DNA from: Gammaproteobacteria bacterium
GTDB taxonomy: Bacteria; Pseudomonadota; Gammaproteobacteria; Chromatiales; Chromatiaceae
Reading direction: 5' to 3'
DNA length: 43,809 bases
Assembly: GCA_030066355.1 (NCBI GenBank)
Contig: JASJBU010000006.1
Coordinates: 1-43,809, forward strand
Shown here: piece after piece, positions 10,409 through 20,252 of the stretch
Layout of the letters: each line of letters opens with the position of its first letter
How positions within the stretch are numbered: position 1 is the first letter of the stretch
Position numbers and translations under genes: made by a program
Notes under the pieces: generated by a model
The model's input: the letters and a program-made list of their open reading frames with translations, nothing else
The model's database searches: none
What the model was told of the DNA's origin: nothing

Positions 10409-11803
10409 ATGTTTGAACCACAAATACTACTCTCGGTACTTCGGCAACGACTCGGTGACGAACTCACACGGCACCCGCCAAAAAGTCACAGATACTATAC
10501 GCTGACACTGCGCATCGAAGACATCCATCTCAATAATCTTTCCCGAGCTGGAAATCGCTGGTGCTATTGGAGTAAACCGGATAAAGAGGAATATCGCCTA
10601 GGTGCTGGTGAGGTTTTCAGATACTGCACCACAGGGGCAGATCGCTTCGCACAACTCTCAACGACATACCGTCAAACGCTCAGCCAATGGGACAGGTATG
10701 ATCCGGACGCATCAATGATGGAGCCCGTAATGTTTACCGGTTTTGCGTTTTCTGCAGATGCTCCGATGAATGATCCTTGGCAGGGACTCCCCAATACCGC
10801 ACTCTGTCTGCCGGAGATCTTACTCCAGCGGCAAGGCAACCACTATACCCTATCCTGCTCCTGTTTCCCTCAACAGACAGCGCATATGACTCAGCAGATC
10901 GAACGCTGGCTCTCACTGCTGAGTGAAATCTTCGACGATATGCTGCAGAGGCCCGGCCCCCCTGGTCACAGAACCAACCTGCCTGTCACTCACCTGGATC
11001 CCGTAAAGGACGTTTGGTTGGATCAGGTCAGGGCCATCAAACGGGATATCGAAAACCAAGCGCTGGAAAAGGTCGTGCTCGCTCGCCGTATCCAGGTACG
11101 TGCAGAGAGAAAACTCAACCCGATCCGCTTGATGTCGACACTCAACTGTCTGTACCCGGATAGCGTCCTGTTCGCGACCCAACAGGATGGGCTGACCTTT
11201 CTGGCGGCAACCCCGGAGTATCTGCTGAGCATCAAAGATGCCTCGATTAGCAGCGACGCAGTGGCAGGTACCCTGCCTCGTGCTGCGGATGAAATCAGGG
11301 ACCATCAGTTGGGCCTGGACCTCCTGAATGACCCTAAATCCCAACATGAACACCAGGTTGTCGTGGAAAATATTCAGGCTGTACTGCATGAGATCTGCAG
11401 TGAGGTGGAGCCGGCAAACCCCGCAAGGCTCAAACGCCTGCGCGTACTGCAGCATCTATGGACTGTGCTGAAAGGTGAATTGAAACCTGGTATCGACCTG
11501 TTCGAGGCCGCCGAGCATCTGCACCCGACGGCCGCGGTGAACGGCATGCCGGTGCAGCAGGCTCTCAGCTGGCTGCAGACCCATGAACCCTTTTGCCGTG
11601 GTTGGTTCACCGGTGCCGCAGGCTGGGTCAATGCCAGGGGCGATGGAGAGCTGGCGGTGTTGATTCGCTGTGCGTTGCTCAAGGGTTATGATGCGGAATT
11701 GTATGCCGGGGCGGGTATCACCGCAGATTCCGATCCCGACAGTGAGTACATGGAAACCGAACTGAAGCTCTCCGCCATGCTGGAGGCCCTGGAAGATGCC
11801 TGA
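10409..11803 (+). CDS. menF: Isochorismate synthase
   Basis: Chorismate-binding domain: IKRDIENQALEKVVLARRIQV...FLAATPEYLLS...DAVAGTLPRA...SEVEPANPARLKRLRVLQHLWTVLKGEL...HPTAAVNGMP...GAAGWVNARGDGELAVLIRCALL. Confidence 0.9.
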   Translation: MFEPQILLSVLRQRLGDELTRHPPKSHRYYTLTLRIEDIHLNNLSRAGNRWCYWSKPDKEEYRLGAGEVFRYCTTGADRFAQLSTTYRQTLSQWDRYDPDASMMEPVMFTGFAFSADAPMNDPWQGLPNTALCLPEILLQRQGNHYTLSCSCFPQQTAHMTQQIERWLSLLSEIFDDMLQRPGPPGHRTNLPVTHLDPVKDVWLDQVRAIKRDIENQALEKVVLARRIQVRAERKLNPIRLMSTLNCLYPDSVLFATQQDGLTFLAATPEYLLSIKDASISSDAVAGTLPRAADEIRDHQLGLDLLNDPKSQHEHQVVVENIQAVLHEICSEVEPANPARLKRLRVLQHLWTVLKGELKPGIDLFEAAEHLHPTAAVNGMPVQQALSWLQTHEPFCRGWFTGAAGWVNARGDGELAVLIRCALLKGYDAELYAGAGITADSDPDSEYMETELKLSAMLEALEDA

Positions 11804-12100
11804 TCCTGGAATCCACCAATGACTGCTTCATTCTGACGCTTAATCGATCATTACGATGTTACATGGCTCAAATCTAGTATTCTGCAAAGTTGACGCAGCG
11901 GGCAACCGGCCGCATAACCTGTCCCTCGCAGCACAACAGACCGCTGTGACTCCTGATATGAGGTGGATTGACCATCCTGACGCAGCGTACGCCACACCCG
12001 AGAAACCAGGTGTCATGCTCACCAGGGGTGTTCGAGCGACCCTTTCCTGCGCTGCCTTACTCACATCCTGCGAGCTGATCGGCTTTGGTTTATCGAGCTA

Positions 12101-13807
12101 ATGGACACCGCTGCGCTGAATCTTCTCTGGTCCGACCAACTGATGGACGGTCTCGCCGCCGCCGGTGTCAGACGAATCGTACTCTCCCCAGGATCGAGAT
12201 CCACACCACTCGTACTCGCGGTCAATCGCCACCCCAAACTGAGGCATTGGCAGCATCCCGACGAACGTAGCGCCGCCTTTTTCGCCCTGGGTCTGGCGAT
12301 ACATCAACGGCAACCTGTCGCCTTGATCGCCACCTCCGGCAGCGCCCCTGCACACTGGCTGGCCGCGACTATCGAGGCCAACCGATCACATGTCCCGCTT
12401 ATCCTACTCAGTGCCGATCGCCCACCTGGACTGCAGGCCTGCGGTTCGAATCAAACCATCGATCAGGTCCACCTGTTCGGCACCCAGGTCCGCGGTTTCT
12501 ATCAGGCCGGTACCCCGACCGATGACCCTCAGGCACTCGCACATATCCGTCGCCTGGGAATCCAGGCCACCCACCAGGCCCTGTGGCCAGCCCCGGGCCC
12601 GGTTCACATCAACCTGGCCTTTCAGGAGCCCTTGACACCCCATCGAATCGCGCAACGCACCCTACCCGGTCCATCGGTTCCCACATCCCACAGCCCAGTA
12701 CAACCCGATCCCCGGCAACTGCAACGTCTTGCCCGGGTGATGATTTCGGGCCGGGGGCTGATCGTCTGCGGCCCCATGCCCCAGGACGCGAAGTTCCCAA
12801 GCGCCGTCACCCGTCTGGCCGGGCAGTTGAACTGCCCCCTGCTGGCCGATCCCTTGAGCGGCTTGCGATTCGGCAGTCACGACCACAGCCGGCTCATCAG
12901 CCGTTACGACAGTTTTCTGGGTAACGACCATTTCAGGCATGGCGCAAGACCAGACTGGGTGCTGCGTTTTGGGGCCGCACCAGTCTCCAAGCATCTGCTG
13001 GAGTATCTAAAATGGCCAGACATTCACCTGGTGCTCTGCGCACCCTGGGGTGACTGGCCCGACCCTTTGCATCAGACCGGTGAGATGGTGCGCGCGGCAC
13101 CCGCCCTGCTGTGCAACGCCCTGTCCGATGCTTGCACCGCCTCCGAAACCCAAACCTGGCTGCAAGGATTCACCCAGGCTGAAAGTGCGATCGCTGATAT
13201 CACGGCGCCCTGTGAATCAGCGACACCTAGAGAACAGGTCGTAATTGAGGAACTGATCGACACCCTGCCCGATGACAGTCTGCTTTTCAGCGGCAACTCC
13301 CTGCCGATTCGCCAGCTCGACAGCTGGAGCGGCCAGGCGGCAAAGCGTCTGCGCATCATTGCCAATCGTGGCGCCAGCGGTATCGACGGCAATGTCTCTA
13401 CCCTGCTCGGCCTGGCCGCAGCCAGTGAACAGCCGGTGGTCGGGCTGCTGGGGGATCTCACCTTTTTCCACGATATGAACGGCCTGCTCTTCGCCCGTGA
13501 GCTGGACGCTGTGATCATTGTTTTCAACAATGATGGCGGTGGCATCTTCGGCCTGCTGCCCCAGGCCGAACTGGAAACCTTCGAACAGCACTGGCTGATG
13601 CCCACCCACTTGGATTTCACCCATACCGCAAGACTTTATGCGCTGGAGCACTACCGGATCGAAAGACAGGACCAGTTCCGACCCGCGCTGCGCAAAGCAC
13701 TCTCCACGGGCGGTGTCACACTCATCGAAATCATGCTCGACAGGAAATTGAGCCTGTTCGCTCAGTCCCGTTACCGTCAGATGGCCGACTTGAAATTGTC
13801 TTCCTGA
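12101..13807 (+). CDS. menD: 2-succinyl-5-enolpyruvyl-6-hydroxy-3-cyclohexene-1-carboxylate synthase
   Basis: NLLWSDQLMDGLAAAGVRRIVLSPGSRSTPLVLA...HPDERSAAFFALGLA...NRGASGIDGNVSTLLG...DLTFFHDMNGL...IIVFNNDGGGIFGLLPQ: MenD/ThDP signatures. Confidence 0.95.
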   Translation: MDTAALNLLWSDQLMDGLAAAGVRRIVLSPGSRSTPLVLAVNRHPKLRHWQHPDERSAAFFALGLAIHQRQPVALIATSGSAPAHWLAATIEANRSHVPLILLSADRPPGLQACGSNQTIDQVHLFGTQVRGFYQAGTPTDDPQALAHIRRLGIQATHQALWPAPGPVHINLAFQEPLTPHRIAQRTLPGPSVPTSHSPVQPDPRQLQRLARVMISGRGLIVCGPMPQDAKFPSAVTRLAGQLNCPLLADPLSGLRFGSHDHSRLISRYDSFLGNDHFRHGARPDWVLRFGAAPVSKHLLEYLKWPDIHLVLCAPWGDWPDPLHQTGEMVRAAPALLCNALSDACTASETQTWLQGFTQAESAIADITAPCESATPREQVVIEELIDTLPDDSLLFSGNSLPIRQLDSWSGQAAKRLRIIANRGASGIDGNVSTLLGLAAASEQPVVGLLGDLTFFHDMNGLLFARELDAVIIVFNNDGGGIFGLLPQAELETFEQHWLMPTHLDFTHTARLYALEHYRIERQDQFRPALRKALSTGGVTLIEIMLDRKLSLFAQSRYRQMADLKLSS

Positions 13808-14257
13808 TCTGACGCTTGCAGGGTCAGAGCTTTGCCTCCCAATAGCCGTCCATGGTCCATTCATACGACAACATCAGCGGAAGCGCTTTAACGTATCGCT
13901 AGCATAAAACGTCATCTACCCGGGCAAACCCTGACTCCCTTGATAGCTACTTTAGTTATCTATCTATAGCAAGACCGGCCAGTCGATAGATAAATTCTAT
14001 CAATGTGCTGATTAAATCCACATATAAATGTGACGTACCACAACCTTTACGGATTCATAAGGCAATTCAGAATAGGAATCAAAATCATTATCTTGTTATA
14101 AGTGGCCCTGAGGATCGTGACCGCTTGATAGTTGACTGAAGGGTTAAACAATCAGCGAGCGGTCCTCACTCGAGCGATTATTCGTGGCGCAGTAAAGCAG
14201 TTTAATAACCACAGAAGGAAGAATGATCAAAAGTTAATACTCGCGAAGGAGAGAACA

Positions 14258-15607
14258 ATGCATTCACACATTGTTTCTAATCGAAAAATGCTCAACAGGC
14301 TGCTATTTCCTACCCTCACCAGCGGGGCATTGATAGCCCTCTCACCCCTGGCCCATGCCACCAACACCTGGCTCAGCAACTGGCAGAATATCTATCCCGA
14401 CTCGCTGTCTGACGACAATGCAAACTGAGCATTGTGTCATACGACTTATGACGCCGATAACAGCTCATTGAATAGCTACGGTTCCGCGGTCAGGAGCGGT
14501 ATTCTGAATGCAGAAAGCGCCGATTCGGACGGCCAAGGCGACGCCAATATCGTGGAGATCAATGCCAATGCCCAACCGGCCTGGACCGTCTCTGCCCCTG
14601 CAGGGGTGAGTGGAGATCTCGATCCGGTCGATGTGGTCGTCAATGATCCGCCGACCGCCGATTCTGCCGGTCCCTATACGGCCAGCGTGGGAGAACCCAT
14701 CAATTTCGATGGCAGCGGCTCGTCCGACCCGGATGGCTCCATCGTCTCCTATCTCTGGACATTTGGCGATGGCGCTTCGGCCAGCACCGAATCGCCCACT
14801 CACACCTATACGGCTGCCGGGACCTACCCCGTCACCCTCACCGTGACGGATGACGACAATGCGCGCGATAGCGCCAGCACCAGCGCCACCATCATAGCCG
14901 TCGACACGAGTACGCCGCCGATTGCCGATGCAGGCGGCCCTTACTCAGGCACCGTGGATAACCCAGTGACCTTCAACGGCACCGGTTCCACCGATCCGGA
15001 CGGCGGCGCTATCGTCCGATACGATTGGAACTTCGGAGACGGTAGCGCAACGCTCGCAGATGCGGGCGCCACTCCAAGCCATGTCTACACCGCAACCGGC
15101 AGTTATACGGTAATCCTGACCGTGACCGATGATGAGGGGGTGACAGACAGCGATACCGCCACCGCCAGCATCGGTACGGGTGATCTACCGCCGATAGCCG
15201 ACGCAGGTGGGCCTTACACGGCTGATATTGGCGAGACGGTGACGTTCGACGCCACCGGATCGACTGATCCAGACGGCAACATCGTCAGTTATGATTGGGA
15301 ATTCGGTGACGGCACCGTCTTGATAGACGCCGGCGCAACCCCCAACCACACCTACAGCACCGCCGGCACCTTCAATGTCATCCTGACGGTATGGGACGAG
15401 GTCAATCTGAGCGATACCGACGCGACTCAGGCGACCATTACCGATCCACTCGACGCCCCGACAACCCCACCGGACGAAGGTGACGAAGAAGACCGGGATG
15501 ATGAGGACCGGGACGACGAAGAGCGGGATGACGAGGACCGGGACGACGAAGAGTGGGATGATGAGGACCGGGATGACGATGACCGCGAAGACCATGAGCG
15601 TGATTGA
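14258..15607 (+). CDS. Secreted PKD-repeat protein with N-terminal cytochrome c-like motif interrupted by an in-frame TGA (Sec candidate or nonsense allele)
   Basis: AAGGAGAG upstream of ATG 14258. Signal peptide MHSHIVSNRKMLNRLLFPTLTSGALIALSPLAHA. TGA at 14426..14428 (residue 57), then the same frame continues ALCHTTYDADNSS... through three PKD domains (WTFGDG / WNFGDG / WEFGDG) and a D/E/R-rich tail. The ORF track splits it into 14132..14428 and 14432..15607 (TTG pseudo-start). Confidence 0.7.
15503..15592 (+). repeat. Three 30-bp imperfect tandem units encoding DRDDEERDDE-like repeats
   Basis: Units start at 15503, 15533 and 15563: GAGGACCGGGACGACGAAGAGCGGGATGAC / GAGGACCGGGACGACGAAGAGTGGGATGAT / GAGGACCGGGATGACGATGACCGCGAAGAC. 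Confidence 0.85.
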
Positions 15608-15657
15608 TCTGATCAAGCACTGAACCGCATACACCATAGGCTGTACTGACCAGCTGA

Positions 15658-15680
15658 CAGGGGAGCTCACCACTCCCCTG
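15658..15680. terminator. Hairpin after the PKD gene, possible terminator without U-tract
   Basis: CAGGGGAG-CTCACCA-CTCCCCTG, 8-bp perfect stem; no following T-run. Confidence 0.4.
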
Positions 15681-15751
15681 GAGAGGTGACCATCCGAAGG
15701 CAATCCCGCTGTCGTATCGCGCGCTTCGACAAGCGTTCCATATTGCTCACT

Positions 15752-16684
15752 TTATTCGGTCATTGTTTCCAGGAAATCGACTTCCTGTAATTTTGGCGAT
15801 GTCCTTCGACCGTCCACCGCAACCCCCAAAACTTCGCCGGCACATGCCAATTGATCGAAGTCTGCCGCAACGGATCGGACCATTTCGTCCAAGTGTCTGA
15901 GTTGCTCCTGGGTCAGTCGCTCCCCTAACTCAGCCAGCATCCCGATGGTCATACTCCGATTCTGTTCCAGCCTTCTCAAGTATTGCTCGGGCTGACCGTG
16001 ATAGGGGTTGACGAACAGCTCCTCGAGCTTAGCGTAAAAGGCCTCATCATCTTTGCGATGATCGAGCAGCACCTGCAGCCGCATCTGCCACTGTTGCCTG
16101 GCCAACAAGCCCTGCATACCCAAGGGCTTGAAATCTCTGCTCCACTGCACGACCCGTTGCTGTTGCTCAGCCGTCAGGGGACCAAACCAGCGTTCGAGCT
16201 CGTCGCTCATGCGTTCCTGGTAGTCCTCGCGGATCTCCATCTCGGTCTGAGCCTGGAAATCCTCAAGCCACTCCCGGTTCTTCTTTTGCATGGCGCTGAA
16301 AAAATCATCCAGCTGGACCTGCTCCGAGGTCAGGAACAACCGGGCGATCGCCGGACTGGCCTGCCGCTTGATCTCTTTCCAATAAGCTTCGATCCGGGTT
16401 GAGGTCAGTTGCAGCCTGTCCGCATCCATGGCGCCCTGCTGAAAATCCTGATTGGCCCTGCGCAACAGCATCGCATATGACGTGAGGTGGTTACCGCAAT
16501 GCCACTGCAGAAGCTTCTCCACCTCGGTTTCCAGAAAGGAGGCCTGACTGTCATTGAGTTCGATATAGTCATCCACGTAATAGGGGATCAACCAATCCAG
16601 TTGATGATAAGCGAACTTCACCCTGCTACAACCGGCCAAAACAAGACAAAAGAGCACCGACAGAAGGATTCGCCGGTGCGTCAT
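15752..16684 (-). CDS. Putative lipoprotein (DUF6279-like)
   Basis: MTHRRILLSVLFCLVLAGCSRVKFAYHQLDWLIPYYVDDYIELNDSQASFL... has a lipobox LAGC and the YYVDDYIELND motif. Start overlaps the upstream gene stop. Confidence 0.8.
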   Translation of the reverse strand: MTHRRILLSVLFCLVLAGCSRVKFAYHQLDWLIPYYVDDYIELNDSQASFLETEVEKLLQWHCGNHLTSYAMLLRRANQDFQQGAMDADRLQLTSTRIEAYWKEIKRQASPAIARLFLTSEQVQLDDFFSAMQKKNREWLEDFQAQTEMEIREDYQERMSDELERWFGPLTAEQQQRVVQWSRDFKPLGMQGLLARQQWQMRLQVLLDHRKDDEAFYAKLEELFVNPYHGQPEQYLRRLEQNRSMTIGMLAELGERLTQEQLRHLDEMVRSVAADFDQLACAGEVLGVAVDGRRTSPKLQEVDFLETMTE

Positions 16685-17343
16685 TCTGTGACGACCTGCG
16701 CCGACTTGGCACCCCTGAGGGTGATCCACCATCCGAGCAGACTGCACAGCCAGCCCAGCACGAACAAGGCCATGATGCTCTTCATCTGTCCAATGGCGAA
16801 GGCCTGCGAGCCCATGGTCAGCATCATCTCCGGCTCCAGGCCGAACGACGGCATGGTGGCCGCACCACAGAGATTCCAGGCAGCCAAGGCAAAACAGAGA
16901 TAGCCCATGCCCTGCAGATCCACCCCATTGCGAACCGCCCGCGCCACGGTCGTTCGATACCGCCCCCACAGCCAGATCAGGCCCAGCACCAAGGCCATGA
17001 TGAGATAGCCGCCGGTTCCGAAATATCCGTCGCCCAATTCCCGGCCAAACAGACCAGGCACCAGAATCGCCGCCAACACAGCGCTTGTCACCATCCCGGT
17101 GAACAACAGCAATCGCCGGAGAGAGGATTCGCTGCCAAGCAAGGCCCCCAGGATGCTGAGACCGATTCCCAATGGAAATCCGAAGGCGAAACCCAGGACC
17201 CGCAGGCTCTCCGGTCCACGAGCCAGCATCAATTGTTCGATCGGCAAGGTTCTCAACTCGGACTGCAGCGAATTCCCCAGCAGGACACTGCCCAATGCCA
17301 ACAGGACGCCGCTGAGATACAACCAATCTCCCTTACGACCCAT
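16681..17343 (-). CDS. Hypothetical multi-pass membrane protein
   Basis: MGRKGDWLYLSGVLLALGSVLLGNSLQSEL... with multiple hydrophobic segments. The longer ORF start (17463) would overlap menB, so the internal ATG is preferred. Confidence 0.6.
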   Translation of the reverse strand: MGRKGDWLYLSGVLLALGSVLLGNSLQSELRTLPIEQLMLARGPESLRVLGFAFGFPLGIGLSILGALLGSESSLRRLLLFTGMVTSAVLAAILVPGLFGRELGDGYFGTGGYLIMALVLGLIWLWGRYRTTVARAVRNGVDLQGMGYLCFALAAWNLCGAATMPSFGLEPEMMLTMGSQAFAIGQMKSIMALFVLGWLCSLLGWWITLRGAKSAQVVTE

Positions 17344-17449
17344 GCGTTCCTCCCCTCCGTTCAGCAAGAGTGATATCCAGAATGGTAATTTTTCCCGGTT
17401 TCCATAAGATAGGCCCACCTGTTTCAGAGTCAATGCAGACAAACCGAGT

Positions 17450-18280
17450 ATGAGTAACGACATTATCTGGCAAATCCCGTCGGACAGCGACTATCAGGAC
17501 ATCCTCTACCACCAGGCCGAGGGCATCGCCAAGATCACCATCAACCGCCCCCAGGTGCGCAATGCATTTCGTCCCGAGACCGTGGAGGAGATGAGTCATG
17601 CCTTTCGCCGCGCCCACCTGGACCCGCTGATCGGCGTGATCATCCTCACCGGTGCCGGGGATCTCGCCTTCTGCTCCGGCGGTGATCAGAAGATCCGCGG
17701 CGACGGAGGCTACCGGGACAGTCAAGGGGTGGAACACTTGAACGTACTGGAACTGCAGCGCCAGATCCGTACCCTCCCGAAACCGGTGGTGGCCATGGTG
17801 GCCGGCTATGCGATTGGTGGCGGTCATGTGCTGCACCTGATCTGCGACCTCAGCATCGCGGCGGACAATGCCCGCTTCGGTCAAACTGGTCCCAAGGTGG
17901 GGAGCTTCGACGCCGGCCTTGGGGCCGGCCTGCTGGCGCGCACCGTGGGCATGAAGAAGGCCAAAGAGATCTGGTTCCTGTGCCGCCAGTACGACGCCCG
18001 GCAGGCCCTGGCGATGGGCCTGGTGAACGCGGTGGTGCCGTTGGCCGAACTGGAACGGGAGACCGTCAACTGGTGCCGGGAGATGCTGGTCCACTCGCCT
18101 ACCGCCCTGCGGGTGCTGAAGGCCGCCTTCAATGCCGAGACCGACGGCCTGGCCGGCATCCAGGAACTGGCGGGCAACGCCACCGCGCTGTTTTATCTGA
18201 CCGACGAGGCCCAGGAGGGGCGCAACGCGTTCGTCGAGAAGCGCCCCGTCGACTTCAGCAAATTTCCCCGTCGCCCTTGA
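17450..18280 (+). CDS. menB: 1,4-dihydroxy-2-naphthoyl-CoA synthase
   Basis: Crotonase fold: [29 protein letters not shown]...[19 protein letters not shown]...[12 protein letters not shown]: MenB hallmarks. Confidence 0.95.
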   Translation: MSNDIIWQIPSDSDYQDILYHQAEGIAKITINRPQVRNAFRPETVEEMSHAFRRAHLDPLIGVIILTGAGDLAFCSGGDQKIRGDGGYRDSQGVEHLNVLELQRQIRTLPKPVVAMVAGYAIGGGHVLHLICDLSIAADNARFGQTGPKVGSFDAGLGAGLLARTVGMKKAKEIWFLCRQYDARQALAMGLVNAVVPLAELERETVNWCREMLVHSPTALRVLKAAFNAETDGLAGIQELAGNATALFYLTDEAQEGRNAFVEKRPVDFSKFPRRP

Positions 18281-19152
18281 TGAGGCAGGTTAAATACTGG
18301 CTACTGGCCATCCGGCCGAAGACCCTCAGCCTTTCGGTGGTCCCCGTGCTGGTCGGCATCGCCCTGGCCTGGCGTGAGACCCAACTCTTCCAACCCCTGC
18401 CGGCCCTTGCCGCACTCTGCGGTGCCATCCTCATCCAGATCGGCACCAACCTGCACAACGATGCGGAGGACTTCGCCCGCGGGACGGACACCGAGGAACG
18501 GTTGGGGCCGCCCAGGGCCACCGCTCAAGGCTGGCTCAGCAGCGAAACGGTGATGCGTGGCGCCAAGATCGCCTTCGGCTTGGCCTTCATGATCGGTCTC
18601 TATCTGATCTGGCATGGCGGTTGGCCGATCCTCACCATCGGGCTGCTCTCTCTGCTGGCCGGCTTTGCCTATACGGGAGGGCCTAAACCCATCGCTTACA
18701 GCGCCACCGGCGAGCTCTTCGTGTTTCTGTTTTTTGGTCTGGCGGCGGTCCTGGGCAGCTACTATCTGCAGGCCCTGAGCCTATCACTTAACGCCCTGGC
18801 TGCTGGTTGCGCCATTGGACTGCATGCCGCCGCCGTGCTGCTGGTAAATAACTACCGGGATCTGCAGAGCGACCGCAAAGCGGGCAAACTGACCCTCAGC
18901 CATTACTTAGGCACGTATGGTTCACAAAAAGTGTATGCCACCCTTTTACTTGGACCTTTCCTGCTGCCACTGATGCTCGCCGAATTGGATGCAGGAGTCT
19001 GGCTGGTCCTCCTCGCTCTGCCTTTCGCCTGGTTGTTGATCCAGCGTTTTGTGAGCGAACCGCCAGGCCCGGTGTTCAACCGGATCCTGGCGCGTACTGC
19101 CGTACTGCAAATGGTCTATGGCCTGCTATTGGTCAGCGCCCTTCTGCTCTGA
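18280..19152 (+). CDS. menA: 1,4-dihydroxy-2-naphthoate polyprenyltransferase
   Basis: [26 protein letters not shown]...[33 protein letters not shown]...[18 protein letters not shown]: UbiA-family MenA. ATG overlaps the menB stop. Confidence 0.93.
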   Translation: MRQVKYWLLAIRPKTLSLSVVPVLVGIALAWRETQLFQPLPALAALCGAILIQIGTNLHNDAEDFARGTDTEERLGPPRATAQGWLSSETVMRGAKIAFGLAFMIGLYLIWHGGWPILTIGLLSLLAGFAYTGGPKPIAYSATGELFVFLFFGLAAVLGSYYLQALSLSLNALAAGCAIGLHAAAVLLVNNYRDLQSDRKAGKLTLSHYLGTYGSQKVYATLLLGPFLLPLMLAELDAGVWLVLLALPFAWLLIQRFVSEPPGPVFNRILARTAVLQMVYGLLLVSALLL

Positions 19153-19153
19153 G

Positions 19154-20239
19154 ATGCGAATCAACGCGAGCCGCCTGCTCAACTACCGTCTGCCGCTCAA
19201 TCAGGTCTGGCGAACCAACCGGGGCGAATTGCGGGAACGCTCCGGGTGGATCGTCGAACTGGCTACCGACAGCGGCCTGTTGGGCCTTGGGGACTGCGCC
19301 CCGCTGCCGGATGCGGGTACGGAAACCGCCTCTGCGGCAAACACCTGGCTGGCCCGACAATTACCACGGCTGCGGAACTGTTCTCCGACCGAAGCATTGC
19401 AGCGCCTGCCCAGCGACAACAGGGCTCCGGCAGCCCACCACGCCCTGGAGACCGCCCTGCTGGACCTGCTCAGTCAAGCCGGGCACGTGAGCCTGCGTCG
19501 TTGGTTGTCGCCGAGCGCGATCGATGAGATTAGCGTGAACGGCGCCGCGGGCGGGCTGGATGAACAGCTCTTCGAGCGAGTCGAAGCACTCCTGGCGCAG
19601 GGTTACGAGACCGTCAAACTCAAGGTGGGTGTATTCGATGTACCCTTGGAGATTGACCGATTGCAACGGCTCGCGGCGCGGCTGCCGACGAACATCCGAC
19701 TGAGACTCGATGCCAATGGCGCCTGGAATCTGGCGTCGGCGCAAGAGTTCCTGCGCCGTATCTCCGGTTTACCTATCGAATCTCTGGAGGAGCCTTTGCG
19801 CGCGCCGCACCTGGACGATCTATATGAACTGCAGAGGTCGACCGAGATCCCACTGGCCCTGGATGAATCCATTGCCCGGTTATCCAGGGACAGACTGATC
19901 GAGCATCCACCCGTGAGGCGGCTGATCATCAAGCCCAGCGTGTTGGGTGGACTGCTTCCGGCCAAGCGATTGGCAGATAGCGCCGCTCAGGCGGGTATGG
20001 AATCGATCGTCACCAGCACCCTGGAAAGCTCTGTCGGCGTTCGCGCGGCCGCCCAACTGGCCATGGCAATCGACCCGCCCTCCAGTCCCCAGGCCCACGG
20101 GTTGGCAACGGCCGAATGGTTCAGTTACGATCTGGCCGAACCCATTGCCACCCAGCAGGGTCGACTGCGACTGTCCGACCTTGACGGCCTTGGCGCCAGG
20201 CTCCTGCCAGCCTTTCTTGAATTACATCCGACCCATTGA
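19154..20239 (+). CDS. menC: o-succinylbenzoate synthase
   Basis: Enolase-superfamily protein MRINASRLLNYRLPLNQVWRTNRGELRERSGWIVEL...VKLKVGV...LRLDANGAW...IESLEEPL...LALDESIA...IIKPSVLGG. Located just after menA. Confidence 0.92.
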   Translation: MRINASRLLNYRLPLNQVWRTNRGELRERSGWIVELATDSGLLGLGDCAPLPDAGTETASAANTWLARQLPRLRNCSPTEALQRLPSDNRAPAAHHALETALLDLLSQAGHVSLRRWLSPSAIDEISVNGAAGGLDEQLFERVEALLAQGYETVKLKVGVFDVPLEIDRLQRLAARLPTNIRLRLDANGAWNLASAQEFLRRISGLPIESLEEPLRAPHLDDLYELQRSTEIPLALDESIARLSRDRLIEHPPVRRLIIKPSVLGGLLPAKRLADSAAQAGMESIVTSTLESSVGVRAAAQLAMAIDPPSSPQAHGLATAEWFSYDLAEPIATQQGRLRLSDLDGLGARLLPAFLELHPTH

Positions 20240-20252
20240 GCCAGCACACCAG

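Noticed and set aside
11804-12100. 81-aa ORF between menF and menD (11856..12101), considered as a missing menH or small gene
   Set aside because: Far too short for MenH, and composition and motifs do not support coding.
15503-15592. CRISPR-like array
   Set aside because: 30-bp period with no unique spacers; it is an in-frame protein-coding tandem repeat.
14432-15607. Independent gene starting at TTG 14432
   Set aside because: No ribosome-binding site or signal peptide; same frame as the upstream secreted N-terminus and separated only by the TGA. A single interrupted or recoded gene is more likely.
15185-15703. Minus-strand 172-aa ORF with repetitive hydrophobic VIPVLIIPLFVVP segments
   Set aside because: It is the antisense shadow of the D/E/R repeat tail of the PKD gene; no independent start context or known domain.
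15752-17326. 524-aa minus-strand ORF as one long protein
   Set aside because: Its N-terminal half is out-of-frame shadow over the 16681..17343 membrane protein; the lipoprotein start at 16684 (MTHRRILLSVLFCLVLAGC) is the plausible one.
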